64,000 nucleotides of DNA, from contig NC_067472.1 in the NCBI RefSeq assembly GCF_947179515.1, positions 76,933,184 to 76,997,183 of the forward strand, given 5' to 3'. The position numbers and the translations under genes were made by a program. This DNA comes from Apodemus sylvaticus (lineage: Eukaryota > Chordata > Mammalia > Rodentia > Muridae). Positions 30,475-44,365 of this stretch are shown here, one piece after another. How positions within the stretch are numbered: the stretch's first letter is position 1; the number at the start of each line of letters is the position of its first letter. The notes under the pieces are model-generated. The model made no database searches and was not told where the DNA came from. It saw only the letters and a list, made by a program, of their open reading frames with translations.

Positions 30475-30985
30475 TAGAACAGACAACTTTCCAAAGGAGA
30501 TGTAATAGTAACAAGAGAGCACATGAAAAGATGCTGTGAATTCACAGGCACGGAGCAAACAAGAGCCACACCCTGCTGGTGTGGCTAAAGCTATAAAGAC
30601 TGACAATAGCAGGTGCTGACAAACCACTGTGCAGCAAACTCTCATTGATCACTGACAAGAGTATAAAGTAACATACTTCAGAAAACAACTTCTTATAAAG
30701 TTAACACAGCGCTACAGAAGAATCAGCAAGTCTACTCCTAATATTTACCCCCAAAGAAATGAGAGTATAAGCCTTCACTAAGCTTTATTACAAATTCTCA
30801 AGGTAGCTTTACTCATTCATAATAGACCCAAACTGTAAGTAATCCAAATCTTAATTAATAGAGAAATGAATTCTGATATAACTATATGAAAGAATATTCT
30901 ACACAAAAATATACGAATACAACACACATGGGATCTCAGAAACATATGTAAGGAAAGCCAAACTAAAAAATGCATACATTTTTCT
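30475..30985 (+). mobile_element. Ancient L1 (L1M-like) ORF2 C-terminal fragment
   Basis: The old L1 order is kept: 'acaagagagcacatgaaaag', 'tgctggtgtggctaaagcta', 'aagtctactcctaatattta', 'cattcataatagacccaaac' and 'aagaatattctacac'. Strongly diverged, no open frame; it pre-dates the rodent-specific elements. Confidence 0.75.
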
Positions 30986-30989
30986 GAGA

Positions 30990-31045
30990 GTGGTAACTGG
31001 AATCTTTGATCTTAGCACTCAGGAGGCTGAGACAGGAGGATTGCC
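30990..31045 (+). repeat. B1-like fragment
   Basis: 'gatcttagcactcaggaggc' and 'tgagacaggaggattgcc' match the centre of B1/PB1. Confidence 0.55.
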
Positions 31046-31138
31046 ATAAGGCCTAGCCCTACCACGCTCAGGGCTGTAGATTCAATGCCTAAGTGAAGGT
31101 TCACATTCTCTGTGTCTAAAGTTTTGCCCCAAGCTGTT

Positions 31139-31345
31139 GGGAGCGGGGAATGTAGCTCAGTTGGTAGAGCACTGATTTAGCATTTACTAAGTCATGGATA
31201 CCATGCCCACCTCCGTGTGTGTGGTGTACATCTGTAATCTCAGCATCCAGAAAGGAGAAGGACCAGAACAAGGCCATACTTGGGGAGTTTGAAGCCAGTC
31301 ATGTATATACTGCACAATGTCAATTTAAAAAAAAAAAAAAAGCCA
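31139..31345 (+). repeat. B4-type SINE
   Basis: The ID-like head 'gaatgtagctcagttggtag' is followed by a B1-like half with 'gtgtacatctgtaatctcag' and a poly-A at about 31326-31341. Confidence 0.7.
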
Positions 31346-31467
31346 TCAGACTGATAAATGAACTGTATCTTGTTTTCCTACTTTGACAAGTGCAGCTTCA
31401 CAAGGACGTTTGACATAGACATGAAATTACACAGTTCTGTAACAGGAAGCCAATGTTCCAATAACCT

Positions 31468-31634
31468 CTCTGATAGTGTCATAAATACCATGACCAGAGC
31501 CTGCTTATGGAGAAAAGGATTTCTTTTATTTTACACATCCAGTAACATTGCATCACTGAAGGAAGTCAAGGCAGGAATTGGGGAAGGATCCTGAAGGTGG
31601 GATCTAAAGCAGAGACCATTAAGAAACATTGCTT
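31468..31634 (-). repeat. MaLR-like LTR, 3' part, left of a retroinsertion
   Basis: The reverse complement of the LTR family also found at 44956-45322 and 50802-51220: 'aaataccatgaccagagcct' and 'tcactgaaggaagtcaaggc'. The LTR is interrupted after 'aagaaacattgctt' and resumes at 33742. Confidence 0.65.
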
Positions 31635-33972
<2,338 letters not shown>

Positions 33973-34088
33973 GGCAAATTGTCAAAGACAACTGGATTTG
34001 GTATTGCTAATACCTGGGTATTCTACTAATATGCTAATAGTGTTTTGTAAGCAGTGGGTGTTTACATCACTTCCTAACTTACATTTTC

Positions 34089-34222
34089 TTTTTGAGACAG
34101 AGTCCCACTATGCATCCCTGGCTGCCTAGAATTTTATATGTAGACCATGCTTGCCTCAAGCTCAGAGACTCCTTGCTTTCCTTCCCAGGTGCTAGGATTA
34201 TAGGTGTATACCGCCAGGCCCA
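34089..34222 (-). repeat. B1 SINE, diverged
   Basis: Reverse complement of B1: 'tttttgagacagagtcccac', 'cccaggtgctaggattatag' and 'gtgtataccgccaggcc'. Confidence 0.8.
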
Positions 34223-34534
34223 GAATAAATTACATTTTTTATGAATTTTTTCATGGCTTCATTGTAGTAAAATCTTCATTTTAGTTTTTTTTTTTTTAGA
34301 ATCAAGAGGTTCTGTATAAATTGTGTTATATTGATAACAGTCTAGATTGTTAAATGACAATAATACAATATTCAAAATGTTTAAGATGAAAACACTTAAA
34401 CATTAATTAAATTATTTTGACATACATTTATTTCTATACTTTCAAAAATGATCCATTTTTTCTAATATGTTCTAAGATATGAATGTATTTAAGATACAAA
34501 TTTTAATAATTAGTACAAACTTGTAAGACTGATA
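34223..34534. other. AT-rich non-repetitive sequence
   Basis: A T13 run near 34286-34298 and otherwise no signature. Confidence 0.4.
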
Positions 34535-34605
34535 GTGTTTTAGTTGAGTCCTGAACCTTGTGTGTGCTATACAAGCACTACTATTGAGCTACACTCCAGG
34601 CCTAG
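34535..34605 (-). repeat. ID-type SINE
   Basis: The complement of 'aggcctggagtgtagctcaa' with a B-box-like segment, about 70 bp. It is the only stand-alone ID-like copy noticed, and it is diverged. Confidence 0.6.
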
Positions 34606-34774
34606 TAGGTGGCATTGAAAGATGAAATTGTATCTAATTTTTTAAAAATATAATCAAACTCATTCTACCATTCAATTTCTGTCTAGTTGACTATTAATGA
34701 GTATCACACTTCAGATATATTTAGACCTACAAAGCACATACTTAAGGACAGCATGCAATGTCTTGTGTGTGTTC

Positions 34775-35070
34775 ATGAGTTTGTGCACATTTGTGATGGA
34801 GCATATTCACGTGTGTGCATCTGTGCACAGAGGTCAGAGGTCTCTTCATTATCTTGCTTCGCCTTTTTTGAAAGAGACGGGGCTCAATGATTGGCTAGGC
34901 TTGACTGGCCAATGAACTCCAAGGAGCTGCCCATCTCCATCTGCCCAGCACTGTGGTTACAGACAAGCACGGCTGTGCCTGGCTTTTACATAAGCAGATT
35001 ACCTCTCAGGTTCTTGTGTTGAGCAGCAGGCAGACAGAAGTGTCTACAAACAGAGCCACCTCCCCAGCCC
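34775..35070 (-). repeat. B4 SINE, near full length
   Basis: Reverse complement order: 3' end 'ttgtgcacatttgtgatgga', B1-like part 'tgaaagagacggggctcaat' with 'tggctaggcttgactggcca', then the ID head complement 'agccacctccccagccc' at 35054-35070. Confidence 0.8.
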
Positions 35071-35808
35071 TGATAAACAGCTTTTACTACTACAACTCAA
35101 TCCTTTAGCTTCCAGGGGTAACGTCTGCAAATGCCACTCTGATTTGTGGAGACCTCTGGCACCAAGCATGAGATCACAGAGAAGCAGGAGAGTGGACACT
35201 TGGCGTCACTGAGAAACACTAACTCTTCACACGAAACCCCAACACTGGTGAACCCAGGAAAGTGATCAGACTGCCCTGTCTTTGCCCTGATTTGCTGCTC
35301 AGATCATCCTTGCACTCCCAAGCAGGCCACTGCAGACAAAGGCAGAACCCTCCATGTCATGATGCAACTGCCTTTGTTAGGAGGACTAAGTTCAGTAGAC
35401 ACGGAGGACCACGCAGAGGATCCTCCCCAGGTCGGATATTTGGGGTCTGGATCATGCACCCTTGCCTTGAGCTCCATCTCCTCTGGGATGTTTGTTCACT
35501 GAAGCCTGTAAGTGGGTGCCAGTGACACCCAAGAATCTCTGAGCCTCTGAGTCTCATTCAGCTCCAAACCCAACATTACTCTTAAACCTTTCATCTTGTT
35601 ACATTCAAATTTGTGTTCTTAAAGTCTGTTGATTTTTAATCACACAGATAACACATGAGCATATGAACGTCACTTCAGGGATAAAATCCAAATCATCCAT
35701 TCATCTCACTCTGTTGTAACAACTTCAACTACAAGTTCATTACAAGCCTTTCCAAAAGTTCTATATCATCCTAACAGCTACCGCTCCTGATTAGACACTG
35801 GTCTAAGC
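35071..35808. other. Non-repetitive sequence, nothing recognised
   Basis: About 740 bp. An 87-codon plus frame (35262-35525) and a minus frame overlap. Neither shows a domain or splice context. Confidence 0.45.
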
Positions 35809-36014
35809 CAGCGGTTCTCAACCTTCCTGATGCTTCGACCTTTTAATACAGTTCCTCATGTTGTGTCAACCCCCACCAACCATAAAATTATTTCAATCCT
35901 AGTTCATAGCTGTAATTTTGCTACTGTTGTGAATTGTAATGTAAATATCTGATGTGCAGGATATCTGATTTGCAACCCTTAAAGGAATCTCCACCCAGAG
36001 GTTGAGAACCACTG
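35809..36014 (+). mobile_element. URR1-like hAT-Charlie miniature transposon
   Basis: Left terminus 'cagcggttctcaaccttcc' and right terminus 'gaggttgagaaccactg' are inverted repeats. The interior 'cagttcctcatgttgtgtca' and 'tatctgatgtgcaggatatc' match URR1. Unlike the copy at 23759, I see no clear 8-bp duplication, so this copy is probably older. Confidence 0.88.
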
Positions 36015-36062
36015 GTGAAGCATTTTATACTTAACAACTTTTCTTCTTTTTAAAATCCTTCC

Positions 36063-36280
36063 TAGGAGATGGAGAGACGACTTGGTGGTTAACAAGGAAT
36101 CTTCCTCTATTGCAGAGAGCCAGAGTTCCATTCCCAGCTCACAACTATCTCTAACTCCAGCTCCAGGGAAGCTCTCTTCTGGCCTCTGATAACACTACAT
36201 GCATGTGCACAGTCCCACCCCACCTCCATGTACATGCACACACCCATTCTTAAATAAATATAAATAAATCTTAAAGCCTT
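36063..36280 (+). repeat. B3 SINE
   Basis: 'gagatggagagacgacttgg', 'ccagagttccattcccagct' and 'actccagctccagggaagct', ending in an AAATAAATAT-rich tail. Confidence 0.85.
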
Positions 36281-36788
36281 CCAGAAACAGTTTGAGACAG
36301 CTACTGTATATTATGCTGAATATAAATGTATATTCACATATACATTTGCAATATAGAAGGTCTATGGCAAAATGCATGTATTTATAAGTATATCCTAATT
36401 AGGCCAAGTCTTGAATTGTATTCTGTTCTCTTAATACATCTTCAGAGACTTGTCCACATTAGCACATTTAAACGGTTCTTTTCTAAGGAACACGAGGTCC
36501 TAAATATATGCAACTTTAACTTTGGGAAGGAAGAAACAGTTGCTAAACATCTATATAACTGCCTTTAGCTGAGAATTCTGATTCCTTGATTTCTAATCCC
36601 TTTTCACTTCTGAGATACCCAAGCAATAAGCCACCAGGTGAAGGGTTAGCTAGCTACACAGCTGGCCAAGCACGAGCCTCTCTAGGCAAAAAAATAAAAA
36701 TAAGATAAATAAGTAAAAAATTAATTAAAAACTGCTCTCCAAATTGAAGAAAGAGAAAAATACTAAGTCCCAACAGGTTACTTTAGAA

Positions 36789-36790
<2 letters not shown>
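36281..36790. other. Non-repetitive sequence, nothing recognised
   Basis: AT-rich. A possible weak B1-like stretch near 36655-36690 is too diverged to call. Confidence 0.4.

Positions 36791-36848
<58 letters not shown>
36791..36848. repeat. (GT)n microsatellite
   Basis: 29 uninterrupted GT units, the cleanest dinucleotide run in the window and probably length-variable. Confidence 0.97.
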
Positions 36849-36850
<2 letters not shown>

Positions 36851-37407
36851 GAGGCAGAAATTGCAATATGCATATAATTATTCTTTAACTGGAAAAGCCT
36901 ATATCATCTGGACTAAATTACTAAGGTGGCAACTCGCGTTTCAGCCCTCCCACCCCTCTGGCACCTGCACCAGTTGGCACAGTGATTCTCCCCCTTTGTG
37001 AGATGCCAACTGCACTCCCAAGTTCCACCATGTTTCTTCCTATTGCCTGCCCTACTTGCTTCTCTGCCTCTTAAGCAGATCTGTCCCAAGATATAGCCTG
37101 TAAGTTACTTCACAATAATATGCTGTCCAACTGTCCATCTAAACAGCTCAATGTTGGGTAAATTGAGACTTGTAGGAGACCATACCAATCCTCCTTTTAC
37201 ATTACTGTCAGCAGGGAAGATATGCTAGCTCATTCGTATTTATGATTAAGCAAGATGAAACCAGAGCCTTGTACAGGAAAGAGTGGAGGATAAATAAACC
37301 CGATGATCAGCAAGAGGTAATCCAGCTTGCCGGGACCATAAACCTTCCTAACTGGATGTACAGTGAATTTTAACGAGACCTGGCACCTCTATCCTTCCTT
37401 CTTGCAG
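36849..37407. other. Non-repetitive sequence, nothing recognised
   Basis: About 560 bp with no repeat or gene signature. It precedes a weak exon candidate. Confidence 0.4.
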
Positions 37408-37578
37408 TTTCTTCATAAACCAGGGTTTGTTTTTAGCAAGCAAGAACATTTTCAGCATCTTCAGGGAGAGACTACTTCGGAAAGTTTTAATGCTGATGAT
37501 TTGATTATTTGCCCCCTGAATCTCACAGAAGGAATTTGTCTCCATCACCCGGCATCAATTGAAAAACAAAGTTCCTGA
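37408..37578 (+). other. Weak candidate terminal exon
   Basis: A pyrimidine-rich acceptor-like stretch 'ccttccttcttgcag' ends at 37407. A frame of 56 codons follows (FLHKPGFVFSKQ... to ...HHPASIEKQSS) and stops at 37576-37578. The composition looks protein-like, but I do not recognise the sequence and see no matching upstream exon. It may be chance. Confidence 0.15.
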
Positions 37579-38102
37579 AAACATTACCCACATAAGACTT
37601 CTCTAGGGAACTCTCCGTGGTTTTAAGCTCCCTCTTCCTGACTAAGCAGTTCTTGGTAAAGTTTTATCAAGAGAAACACAACTATAGCAACACTAGATTC
37701 CTGGACAGTCCTGCCTTTACTGCCCATTGCCTGTGATGCCCCGCCCTCTCCTTTGAGGCTCCCCCCCTCGGTCTCTGATGCCCTTCCCCTCCCACCAGGC
37801 TCCTCCCAAAGCCTTTAACACTACTCTTCCCACCAGGTTCCTTTCCACACCTCCAATGGTCCTCTCTCCCAAACATCACTCTTCAGGCTCTGCCTCTTCC
37901 GGTATCTCACTGTCCTCTACAACTCAGGTAAATATGAGGTCGAAGTCATCCACATTGACAACCTACAGACTCCAGACATCGTGGAGGTGGAGAGGGGTAG
38001 CACACCCTTGTGCTGGAAGATTCATCTGTCCTGAGAAATAGCGGTTTCTCCAACAGCAGCTCTTCTCCCAGCAGACACCTAAGCAGGTAAGGCGCTGCTT
38101 AC
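37579..38102. other. Non-repetitive, pyrimidine-rich sequence
   Basis: C-rich 'ctcccaccaggctcctccca'-type sequence at 37730-37880. Two donor-like sites lie on the plus strand: GT at 37928 ('aactcaggtaaatat') and at 38087 ('aagcaggtaagg'). There is no supported exon. Confidence 0.35.
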
Positions 38103-38210
38103 CTTTGCAGCACAGGGCGCTCGGGTAACTCCGCCTGATTGTCAGCTTTCCACGCTGAGATCCATCCAAGCCGCTTTTCCTAAACAGGTAGAGAAAGACT
38201 CCAGCCATGA
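38103..38210 (-). other. Candidate internal exon, 108 nt
   Basis: On the minus strand an acceptor-like 'ttctgctcccctctag' ends at 38211. The 108-nt segment that follows reads MAGVFLYLFRKSGLDGSQRG and 15 further residues, then meets a strong donor 'ctgcaaaggtaagc'. The length is a multiple of three. The start is hydrophobic followed by arginine-lysine, like the end of a membrane segment. I do not recognise the protein and no partner exon is identified in the window. Confidence 0.25.
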
Positions 38211-38558
38211 CTAGAGGGGAGCAGAAGTGACCTCCAGCCCCTAGGGACAAGGCGATATATGGGTAAGAAAAAAGACACGCCTAGCCTCCATTATCCTGCC
38301 TTTGCATCTGAGTCCTGCCACTCACGTGTTGTGGGAGCCTGCGGCTCATTTTGCCATCAGTGTGGTAGGAGCAAGAGCATCCACAGGTGACTTGTGGTGT
38401 GTTATAAGGATCAAGTGATCTGGTGTAGGTGACACCTCCGAGACTTGTGGATATGCCCCGTTGTCTATCAACACACACTCAAGACTATTAGAAACAACAC
38501 AAATGCCCAGGAGACCCTACATTTTCAGGACCAGGGCAGGAAGCAAACCAAGTCCTTA
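38211..38558. other. Non-repetitive sequence
   Basis: A minus-strand 65-codon frame (38281-38478) contains a donor-like 'cacaacacgtgagtgg' whose GT is at 38325-38324, but no good acceptor. Not called. Confidence 0.35.
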
Positions 38559-38730
38559 GCAGGTTGCTGGAGAGAAGGAGCGTCAGTTAAGAGCACTTGC
38601 TGCTTTTCCTGGGGACCCAAATTCGGTTCCCAGCAGCCTCACAAAGCAGCTCACAACCATTGTAACCCCAGCTCCAGAGGATCTGGTGTCCTCTTCCACA
38701 TAAGAGCACACTTACAGTCCTTGGTGTCTT
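38559..38730 (+). repeat. B3 SINE
   Basis: 'ttgctggagagaaggagcgt', 'aagagcacttgctgcttttc' and 'ccccagctccagaggatctg' are a clear B3 body. Confidence 0.85.
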
Positions 38731-39325
38731 GAAAGCCAGAGCACTTCCTGATGGACTCTGGATAGTTTTACAGGGGCAGAGAAAAATAAGTAATTTTTAC
38801 GTAGGGGATATGTAGGGAGAACATTTGTTCTCATCTTTTTCTCCAGAATTATTTTTCATTTATCAGCAAAGAACACTGGACCCTGGTAATGAAGAAGGAT
38901 ATTCTGAAACCTTTAGTTCTGTAATTTATGCTGCCAATGTATTCTGTCCCTGCAGGGGAATGACATCATAACACACAAATCAATTCAGGCTGAATTAACA
39001 TCAGGGAAGTAAACATGACTACTGAGATCTACATTTAAAAAAATTGAATTTCAATTCATCCGTTTTACAAGACCTCAGAATGTGTTCCTTAAGCCAAGGT
39101 CTCATTAGCATACCTTAATAGAACATCTAAAACAACAGTTAACTTTTTGTTTTCAGGGTTTGAAAGTTAGCCCATCTGTCCCGTGAGGTCGAATTAGGGT
39201 ATTTAATGTGAGAATTCATCAGATTGAATCATAAATCAAGGCTACAGTCAAAACAAGGGCATTGGCACTCCAGAGATGATTATTTTTAATATATGAAAAG
39301 ATAGAGAAAGCATGAAAAATATAAC
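38731..39325. other. AT-rich non-repetitive sequence
   Basis: About 600 bp without a recognised repeat. The texture resembles conserved noncoding DNA, which is an impression only. Confidence 0.35.
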
Positions 39326-39478
39326 CAGTGCTAGAAAGGATGGCTCAGTAGTTAAAAGCAGCTCATCCGAAATCCCAGTCTTGGGGGATCTGATGCTCTC
39401 TTCTGGCCCCCACAGGTCCTGCATGCACATGGTGCACAAAGTACCCATACACATAAAAATAAACTTAAAAAGAACGCA
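39326..39478 (+). repeat. B3 SINE with internal deletion
   Basis: 'gctagaaaggatggctcagt' is followed directly by 'aatcccagtcttgggggatc' and 'tgctctcttctggcccccac'. The tail is 'aaaaataaactt'. The B-box part is shortened. Confidence 0.75.
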
Positions 39479-39930
39479 CAACAAGGTGCTGAGATGGAAA
39501 ATCCCCAAACTGTGAAATGTTAAGGACATTTTCCCAGTGCTGAGACAGTTCCACTGAGCTGACCCCACTGTATCTCCATGAACACCAGACACTAGAGGGG
39601 TGGGTGAATGAATTTTAACCCTGACCAGCCACTGTCTTTTACTGCCACAGACAAGGTTTTGTGCTTGAACTTCCTGCTAGTTCCCTTCTGTTCTCCTATA
39701 TATAAAAGGCTGCTGAATCTGAGGCAGGAAGCCAGGGCCATTATAGAGATCTGGGCATGGCCTACCTGCTTTATAAATTTTCCTCTCCCCACCTGAAACC
39801 AGCTCAGTGACTCAGTTTCCCAGAAATGCCCACAACGTTCTGGAGGCCCCAGTGAGATTACACCACAGCCTCTTGTTGCCTCTAGTGGCAAGAAGAGGGA
39901 AGGGTTAGATGACCCCATACCCCTTAGTTC
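39479..39930 (+). promoter_or_regulatory. Unidentified stretch with a strong TATA box
   Basis: 'tataaaag' at 39701-39708, preceded by 'ctata', is a near-ideal TATA box. A start site would be expected near 39730-39735. It could be a buried LTR promoter, since the surroundings have no CpG island, or chance. No open frame of interest follows. Confidence 0.25.
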
Positions 39931-42069
39931 CTTCCTTAGAGGTCACCCAAACTGCTTTTAGGAGTTTAAAGGTGCCGATCTCTCTTAACTGCTTTGAGCT
40001 GCCAAAAGGAGCACTGTAGGAGGAACTGCAGTTGGAATGCCTCAGAGGGCCATCCGTTCAAGGGGACATAATAAAACGTAACAGATGGCAGAGATCCAGA
40101 GCATAAGTCAGCCATTTGGTGATAACATATATTTTCGGACTGTGTTCCATGAGGGAGGTAATAACTGTACAATCTTGTGGGGAACATTAAGGGACAAAGT
40201 TAATGAGGAAGATGTTTTACATCAAGATTAACATAAGTTTTATTTAGTAAGGTTAAATGCAGTTATACTGCTAGCTAGACCGTGTACCCAAGTTCTGTAG
40301 AAGGATATGACAACTGTAATTAGCTGTTTGCTACATCATTCTCTTGCATGAAAACAAGCACCTGGATACTTTGTAAAAAGAAATCAATTTAATTCTTCAT
40401 CTAAGTGATTTTTAAAAAGAAATTATTTAAAAAAGAAATAGAATCTTTTTGAGTTATTTTTATAGGATTGTCTAGCAACATTCCAAGGACATTGCTTGGA
40501 TGTCCTGAAGAATTTTCCAAAGCTGTATGAGTTTGATTACAGGGTATCTGATGGCCTCCTTTAATCAGGGAATGTGGGTGACTGGAGTGTGGACCCTGGA
40601 ATTAGAGTTTGCTAAGAGGAAGAATTGAAATCCAGAGTAAAGGGCAAGGCCAAGTGAACAGTGTGCAGATCCCATACCAGCTGGATGGTGGGTTACATAC
40701 CAGGTTCCCCTGCTCAAAGCATCCTCATATGTCAGATCAGGAGACACGGAAGGCAGAATAATTGCTATTTGTCTCTCTGTTGTTTAAACATTTAGGATAT
40801 GAATGTAGACTCAAAGATCCTCCACTGGACAAGAGAATCAATTCATCCCCCTGTCATGTGAGACATGAGGAATTATTCAACTTTCCTATAGGTAAGGAGG
40901 AGGCTTCTCTGGTCTGGCCTATATATCCAGAGCTGGTCCAACCTACACTGCTAGAGACTGGAGCAGCAGACTTCTGGCAGGACCTATTTCCCCAAGCATC
41001 CTTATCCTGAAATGAAGCAAGTACGCACTCCGCTCTGGTAGAGCTGTGCCCCACCCAAGGGCAAGGGCACTACCTGAGCCTGGAAGTGTTCTGCAATGCA
41101 AATGTATTGTAACATTAACAGGTTTCACTCAAACATTCAGTTTTATAAGCAGGGCTTTTTAAAAAAATATACCTGGCTCTGAATCTTATTTTACATTAAC
41201 TTTAAATGTGCTTTAAGTTACTTGCTTCAGGTATAAATTGAGAATATATACAGAAGACTGTATAATGGAAACTATAAATTAGTCTCTGTAAACATAGTCT
41301 CTGTACTTACCATGACTACAAACATTGTTCTGAGCACACTGAAGACATTTGATCATTTATAAGTGACCGATAATTTTTACATCTATAACAGTTTTCAATA
41401 AATTAGTAACTCTCATAAGATTTCTCCCGTTAAGATTTTGAACCATAAAAATAATAATCTTTAATTGAAGTTATTTTAGTATCAAAATAAAATTTAAGTC
41501 ATTCATACTGTCCATAGAGAGACTGAACCCTCATTTTCCTGATCCTTTTATAATGTACTTTTACAAAATATTGCAGCTTTTTATATTACTCAGCTAAAGC
41601 TTAACTAAGTTAGCAAAGGCAGGTGATTAGACACATATCTTTAAATCAACCCTTATTACTGTGAGTAGACCATTACAACCTTGGGAATTTATAAACATCA
41701 ATCATATATTATTCTTAAGTCCATCTTCTACAAACTTTGTATAACTCCGTCAGGCCTTCTGTGATTTGGTTTTAACTTTTTATGGTTTTGTCCTGATCTG
41801 TTCTTTTTTCATTCTTAGTACAAAATCTCATTTTATCATACAAAAATCCGTTCTTATACAAAATATCTTTTAACCTTTTTAGCAAAAACATGCAGAAGTC
41901 TTTGAGCCATTTCTGTTCCTGTAAGTAACTCCAATAAAACTCCTTGGTTCGCTAAACTGAACTTTGGTGGCATCTGTAATTGGGTCTGTCCTATGCTCCC
42001 AGTAGACATACGTATGTGCGTGACTCCATAGGAAGCATCTGTCACACACCACCCATGCCCTTGTAGGAG
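39931..42069. other. Non-repetitive sequence, nothing recognised
   Basis: The longest repeat-poor interval of the window (about 2.1 kb), AT-rich from 41100 onward. Frames up to 82 codons (40762-41010) have no recognised domain. Confidence 0.45.
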
Positions 42070-42350
42070 CATTCAGAGGTCGGGGGTGGGGATGGGTGTC
42101 TTGTTCAATTACTCTTCTCATTCTCTAGAGATGGGGTCTCTCACTGAACCTAGAGCTTCCTGGTGGCCAGCAAGCCCAACCAGGAATCCTCCTGTCTCCA
42201 CCCACCACAGTACTGGGTTGACATGTGTGCCAAATTGTTGTTTTTGTTTTGTTTTGTTTTTTAACATGGGTACTGTTCCCATGGGACATGGGACACAGGT
42301 CCCAGTGCTTGTGCAGCAAGATCTCCTAACTACTAAGCCATCTCCCTAGG
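42070..42350 (-). repeat. B4 SINE
   Basis: Reverse complement: 'agagatggggtctctcactg', 'agcttcctggtggccagcaa' and the head complement 'actaagccatctccctagg'. A GTTTT run at about 42236-42262 expanded inside. Confidence 0.8.
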
Positions 42351-42375
42351 AATCTGAATTTAAAAAAAGACATGG

Positions 42376-42500
42376 AAGGCCAGGTGCATTGGCACATTCG
42401 TATAATCTTAATACTCTGGGAGACAGAGAGCTGTGGGTTTTACGATTTGGTATAGATAGCAGGTTCTAGGCCAGCCAGAGCTACACAGTGAGAACTGGTC
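42376..42500 (+). repeat. B1 SINE, diverged
   Basis: 'ggccaggtgcattggcacat', 'ttaatactctgggagacaga' and 'aggccagccagagctacaca' in B1 order. Confidence 0.8.
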
Positions 42501-44221
42501 AAAGGGACAACAGCAAAGAAGAGAGAGGTACAGAAAAGTTGAAGGTAGAGTATTCGAGAAGAGGAAGAGTACAAGAAAGACTGGTGGGGATGAGCATGAG
42601 GAAGGAGCACGACACACTGTGTGAAAATGTCATGGACAAGCCCACCATTTGTTTAATCAATTCCAGTGTCTTTGTCTCAGCCTCTCTAAACTAACACCAG
42701 GTATCTCTCTTGCTGATTCTACAATTTTTTCAACCTCTGGCCTCTAGAACAGCCCTGAAAAGATGGCAGGGGTCCATTTGGGAATTGGACTGTCCCAGGT
42801 TAATACTGCAGAAAGTTCTGGAAGCACGTGATGTCATTCAATGGTCCCTTCCTGACCATACCCAGTGATACCCACAGGTCTGAAGACACTAAGGGATGGC
42901 TTCCTGGGAGTTTTTCTGGCAGGGAAGACAGGGATTGTTCCTCCCACTTTCAAGGTGTAAGGGAATTAATGTGCACAGCCCTGGGACCACCATGAGGATG
43001 CAGTGTTCTTTGGGTTGGGCCCCTTTGTGGACAGTGGGAACAGGGACAGGACCTCGCTGGTACTCCTGGGAGACAGAAACCTTGAGAAGTTCGTCTTCAT
43101 GCCTGTCCAGTTCCCCATCTGACTCCTGACACTCTTCAAGGGAGTCCCAAAGTGAGTGTGCAGAAGATGGGGCACAGATCCCCAGACCATGCACAGTTCA
43201 CAGGAGAGGTGCTTCTCTAGACGCCCATTTCCTTGAGTTCCTAGCACTCTCTCAGACTTCGGTGAACCTCTGAAGAAACCTCAGTGAATGTCAGCGACTC
43301 TCAATGCCAGATGATTAGCACGGAACACATTAGGCTAAGCACCTGCTCTCTGCCAGATGTCATGACTTCCCTGGACCTCATAACTGCACGTACCAAAATT
43401 TCATATAACCCTTTTCCCCCTTAAAAACCAGAAAATTGTGGAGAATTTTTAGAAACTTGCTTCAAAGTTATGTCATAATTTTTAATCCTCCTATGTATAT
43501 GAATGACTTACAGACCTAGTAACATCACCCAAAAAGTCAGCAATTACTTTACAAATGAAGACAAGGAAATAAAATATTAACTGTGTTTTACACAAGAGTA
43601 AAGTGAGGTGTCAGAACTTTAAGAACATAAATAACAACCGCAATAAGAGGGAGTCACCCTAAGTACACATTAAGTACTTAGTATAGGAAACATTATTCTG
43701 TGTACTGATGTATATAGTAAAGCCATTGTGTCTGGCTTTGAGAGAAATGTTTTCCCAAAGCCTTTGCTATGTTTGGGTCAATCAATAGAGAGTGGGAAAT
43801 TATCTTGAGACCCTTGAATAAATGTCTCTCTAGAGAATCTGCACGTGGTGCTATGTGAGACCTTGCAGCACCAACCTTGGTCCTAAGACACTCCTGGCAA
43901 ACCTGGAGTTCTTTTGATTATGGTTAGCCATGGTCAAAAGGGACTAAGATCTGTGAGGGTTGTCTGCTCTCTCAGGCAGCAAGATCAAGATAACATTGGT
44001 AGCTGGAACCTTTCCCAGACCCAGTTAACCTGGTATGATGTTTGAATAAAGTAACTGGAGTGAGTTATCTGGGTGTCAGTCTTTTCCAAGAAGCTTGAAC
44101 CCCTCTGCTCCTTCAGAAAATGATGGCTTAGCATCTTGGTGAGCTTCTTTATCTACTGTGGCACATACAACATCAAGCAATAATTCTGCTCATGCAACTT
44201 AAGTAAAAACATAAGTGTGAT
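42501..44221. other. Non-repetitive sequence, nothing recognised
   Basis: About 1.7 kb. The 101-codon minus-strand frame (42889-43194) overlaps a 77-codon plus frame and has no recognised domain. An AATAAA within 'tttgaataaagtaac' at about 44045 could belong to an old LTR, but no LTR ends are found. Confidence 0.4.
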
Positions 44222-44365
44222 CTGGATACACTGACATACATCCCACTACTTAGAAGGCTAAGGCAGAAGGATTGCCATCAATTTGAGGCAACCTGGGCTA
44301 ACATAATGAGTTTCAGGTCAGTCTTGGCTACAATGTAAGAACCTGTCTCAAAACAAAGCAAAAAT
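44222..44365 (+). repeat. B1 SINE, diverged
   Basis: 'ctacttagaaggctaaggca', 'aatttgaggcaacctgggct' and 'aacctgtctcaaaacaaagc'. Confidence 0.8.

Noticed and set aside
31139..31180. tRNA gene
   Set aside because: The A-box and B-box-like phrases belong to an ID/B4 SINE head; no cloverleaf with a mature tRNA body is present.
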